Assembly (NCBI RefSeq): GCF_003044275.1
Contig: NZ_PZPL01000001.1
Location: 2,728,001-2,792,000 of the forward strand
DNA: 64,000 nucleotides
Source: Rathayibacter caricis DSM 15933
GTDB taxonomy: Bacteria; Actinomycetota; Actinomycetes; Actinomycetales; Microbacteriaceae
Direction of reading: 5' to 3'
Shown here: piece after piece, positions 62,167 through 64,000 of the stretch
How the letters are laid out: each line of letters begins with the position of its first letter
How positions within the stretch are numbered: position 1 is the first letter of the stretch
The notes under the pieces: generated by a model
The model's database searches: none
Told to the model about the DNA's origin: nothing
What the model saw: only the letters and a program-made list of their open reading frames with translations
Translations under genes and position numbers: made by a program

Positions 62167-62485
62167 CCTCGACCTCTCTCTGGGGGCAGATCGTGCCCGA
62201 GACATCATTCTCATGAAGCGGTGCGGATCCACGCGCGGGTGCTACGGATGACGAGCTGCGCGCAGGCACCTGGGCAAGCCTAGCGATTCCCGCCTACTGT
62301 GGCGATCCACGACGGAAGCGTTCAGCGGTCTGTGGGGTTCCACCATCCGGAGGGCCCTCCGCGGCCATCGGGGAGCCGGCTCCGATCGCCGGTTCGCCGA
62401 TCCCCCTTGGTGGGGGCGCGAAGCGGGTCTAGCATTGCCCCTCGTGCTCGCGCGAATCTCGTGCGCACGGAAGGACATCGGACCG
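62167..62485. other. Divergent intergenic region aceE / peroxiredoxin
   Basis: The 319 bases carry the two divergent promoters. On the plus side TAGCAT (62430-62435) is a likely -10 box for the peroxiredoxin gene. Two short palindromes, CGGAGGGCCCTCCG (62348-62361) and GGAGCCGGCTCC (62372-62383), lie in the centre and could be protein-binding sites or a terminator fragment. No gene is visible. Confidence 0.55.
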
Positions 62486-62959
62486 ATGGCTCTCGAGAAG
62501 CTGACGCTCGCTCCCGACTTCGAACTCGCCAACCAGTACGGCGAGCGGATCCAGCTCGGCGACTTCCACGGGCGGCGCAACGTCGCCCTCGTCTTCTTCC
62601 CCCTCGCCTTCTCGGGCACCTGCACGGGGGAGTTCTGCGCTCTGCGCGAGAACCTGTCGCTCTTCGAGCACGCGGACGTCGAGGTGATCGGCATCTCCGT
62701 CGACTCCAAGCACACGCTGCGCGCCTGGGGCGAGAAGCAGGGCTACGACTTCACGCTCCTCTCGGACTTCTGGCCGCACGGCGACGTGGCGAAGCAGTAC
62801 GGCGTCTTCGTCGAGAGCAAGGGCTACGCGACGCGCGCGACCTTCCTCATCGACCGGGAGGGCGTCATCCGCGACACCTTCATCACCGAGCCCGGGGAGG
62901 CGCGCTCGATCGACGCGTACCGCGCCGCGATCGAGGCGCTCCAGCCGGCGCACGCCTGA
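62486..62959 (+). CDS. Peroxiredoxin, AhpE-like
   Basis: A 157-residue thiol peroxidase. The peroxidatic cysteine is in FPLAFSGTCTGEFCALRENL (about residue 46), where P-x3-T/S-x2-C is kept and a second cysteine follows four residues later. FLIDREGVIRDTFITEPGEA completes the fold. It matches the AhpE/1-Cys-like group of actinobacteria, which detoxify peroxides using mycothiol or thioredoxin. ATG 62486 is preferred; GTG 62444, eight bases after TAGCAT, could give a longer leaderless form. Confidence 0.9.
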   Translation: MALEKLTLAPDFELANQYGERIQLGDFHGRRNVALVFFPLAFSGTCTGEFCALRENLSLFEHADVEVIGISVDSKHTLRAWGEKQGYDFTLLSDFWPHGDVAKQYGVFVESKGYATRATFLIDREGVIRDTFITEPGEARSIDAYRAAIEALQPAHA

Positions 62960-62966
62960 CGCTCCT

Positions 62967-63027
62967 CGCGAGATGCCGCTTCGGTACGGCTCCTGCGGCG
63001 TGTCGCGTACCGGAGTGGCATCTCGCG
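62967..63027. terminator. Bidirectional hairpin between convergent genes
   Basis: CGCGAGATGCC (62967-62977) pairs with GGCATCTCGCG (63017-63027), and inside it GGTACG (62983-62988) pairs with CGTACC (63006-63011). The two stems are separated by a five- or six-base internal loop. It lies just after the peroxiredoxin stop and before the stop of the opposite gene. Confidence 0.75.
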
Positions 63028-63057
63028 GAGACGCAGCCCGAGTGATCGGGTACCGGG

Positions 63058-63753
63058 TCAGTTCAGGATGTTGACCGCGCGGGCGATGACCAGCGCGAGC
63101 AGGACGAATCCGGTGACGCCCTCGACGGCCATCAGGAGCTTCGCCCGGCTCGAGAGCGGCATGGTGTCGGTCGGGCTGAACGCCATGGTGTTCGTCGTCG
63201 AGACGTAGAGGTAGTCGACGAAGCCGGGCCGCCAGTCGGCCCGCTCGGAGGAGGTCGCCGAGACCTCCTGCACCGTGTCGCGATAGCCGTCCTGCGGGAA
63301 CGCGAAGTCGGCGGTGGGCAGCCCGCTCCGCGGGAGGGTTCCGCGGGCGACGGGGCCGCCGCGGTCGAGCTCCCAGTAGAGCAGCGCGTAGGCGACCACG
63401 TTCGTCACCCAGACCTGCAGAGCGGTGAGCAGCAGGAGCGGCCCGTCCGTCGATCCGTCGACCAGCGCCAGGACCAGGGCGACGACGTTCACCTGGTTGG
63501 CGACGGCGAGGACGACGGCCAGCGAGATCGAGACGACGCGCGACCACTTCGTCTCGGTGTCGAGGCGGCGCGGGTTGACGACGAACAGCGGGACGAGGAG
63601 GACGAGGGTGAGCGCCGCCGCGGCCAGCCTGACCGCCGACGTGCGGTCGTCGTGCCCCACGACGTTGAGGGCGACGGCGACGAGGATGGCGGCGGAGGCG
63701 GGCCAGCGGCTCTCGGCGCGCCGCCTCGCCCGGTCACCGGGTGCGTCGGTCAT
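63058..63753 (-). CDS. Integral membrane protein with channel-like C-terminus
   Basis: A 231-residue protein with about six hydrophobic segments. A pore-loop-like stretch FVDYLYVSTTNTMAFSPTDT sits between the last two spans, recalling two-TM ion-channel modules (FLYxSxTTxTxxGxxD), but no GYG selectivity filter is present. It resembles actinobacterial DUF1345-type membrane proteins. The transported species, if any, is unknown. It is convergent with the peroxiredoxin gene. Confidence 0.7.
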   Translation of the reverse strand: MTDAPGDRARRRAESRWPASAAILVAVALNVVGHDDRTSAVRLAAAALTLVLLVPLFVVNPRRLDTETKWSRVVSISLAVVLAVANQVNVVALVLALVDGSTDGPLLLLTALQVWVTNVVAYALLYWELDRGGPVARGTLPRSGLPTADFAFPQDGYRDTVQEVSATSSERADWRPGFVDYLYVSTTNTMAFSPTDTMPLSSRAKLLMAVEGVTGFVLLALVIARAVNILN

Positions 63754-63803
63754 GTGCCGAGGCTAGCGGCGCCCGACGGCCGGGGACGCGGGAGAGGGTG
63801 TCG

Positions 63804-63809
63804 TACGAT
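63804..63809 (+). promoter_or_regulatory. -10 box of tRNA-Val
   Basis: TACGAT (63804-63809) lies 32 bases before the mature tRNA. It is the only -10-like sequence in the gap; no convincing -35 box is visible. Confidence 0.5.
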
Positions 63810-63841
63810 GGGGACGCTCGTCGGCGGCCAGGCCGCGACGG

Positions 63842-63914
63842 GGGCCTTTAGCTCAGTTGGTAGAGCGCCACGTTTACACCGTGGATGTCATCGGTTCGAG
63901 CCCGGTAGGGCCCA
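63842..63914 (+). tRNA. tRNA-Val (TAC)
   Basis: A 73-base cloverleaf: acceptor GGGCCTT with AGGGCCC (one T.G), D arm GCTC, anticodon stem CCACG/CGTGG with loop TTTACAC, and T arm ATCGG-TTCGAGC-CCGGT. The anticodon TAC (63875-63877) reads valine GUA/GUG. CCA is not encoded. Confidence 0.96.
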
Positions 63915-63952
63915 CTCCGGATCGCGCTCGGCGGGCCGCGCGGATCCGTTCC

Positions 63953-64000
63953 TCAGCGCGTCTGGCGGCGCTTGTAGGGCTTGGGCTGGCCCTTGACGAT
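63953..64000 (-). CDS. C-terminal end of a gene running off the window
   Basis: A frame open from the right edge ends IVKGQPKPYKRRQTR then TGA (complement of 63953-63955). The strongly basic tail suggests an RNA- or DNA-associated protein, but 15 residues are too few to name it. It is convergent with tRNA-Val. Confidence 0.5.
   Translation of the reverse strand: MVKGQPKPYKRRQTR

Overview
This is a high-GC actinobacterial chromosome segment, most likely from Microbacteriaceae (Rathayibacter/Clavibacter-like; the genus is an inference). The evidence is the housekeeping order hemW-hrcA-dnaJ-rsmE-HIT-phoH-ybeY-CNNM/CorC-era, a recO-uppS pair, a fabD-fabH-acpP-fabF cluster beside a PucR-type regulator and aceE, and the presence of DUF3145 and DUF6504 proteins. 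Most of the window is ordinary core genome. Many genes start 6-7 nt after a TANNNT-like -10 box, so they are probably leaderless.

Layout. 1-10.3 kb: a stress, ribosome-maturation and RNA-metabolism block, with a CIRCE operator in front of hrcA-dnaJ. 10.3-14.8 kb: a NarL-type two-component pair, then leuA behind a leaderless leucine leader peptide and hairpin. 14.8-25.8 kb: TRIC channel, recO-uppS, an oxidoreductase, a PLP enzyme, a DsbA-like protein, ybaK, dusB-dgt and dnaG; about 0.9 kb of structured repeats separates dgt from dnaG. 25.9-33.3 kb: a Dpp/Opp-type ABC transporter operon with three nucleotide-binding domains in two proteins and a 2-hydroxyacid dehydrogenase at its end. 33.4-38.8 kb: tRNA-Asn, an RsmC/RlmG-like methyltransferase, a degenerate histidine-kinase-like protein, peptide deformylase, a DMT transporter, a GT4 glycosyltransferase and a CAU tRNA.

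38.8-41.2 kb is the one clearly foreign insertion. It is AT-richer and bounded by the 3' half of the CAU tRNA and a decayed copy of that half. It carries two orphan membrane proteins and a C-terminal scrap of a tyrosine integrase. 41.4-48.1 kb holds an exonuclease-BRCT protein, small unknown proteins, a LON-domain protein, an SDR, a GT2 and a DHA2-type exporter. 48.1-50.5 kb is a divergent locus around a perfect actinobacterial SOS box: a DUF6504 protein on one side, a small unknown protein and a family-A polymerase homologue on the other. 50.5-53.2 kb: a secreted coiled-coil lysozyme-like protein, a PadR regulator and DUF3145. 53.2-54.46 kb is non-coding repeat DNA. 54.46-62.2 kb encodes fatty-acid initiation and pyruvate dehydrogenase E1 on the minus strand. 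The window ends with a peroxiredoxin, a channel-like membrane protein and tRNA-Val.

I found no CRISPR array, rRNA, intact prophage or intact insertion sequence. The least explained content is the two families of structured intergenic repeats (near 2.1, 23.0-23.9 and 53.2-54.35 kb), whose hairpin stems co-vary between copies, plus the SOS-box locus and the tRNA-associated island remnant.
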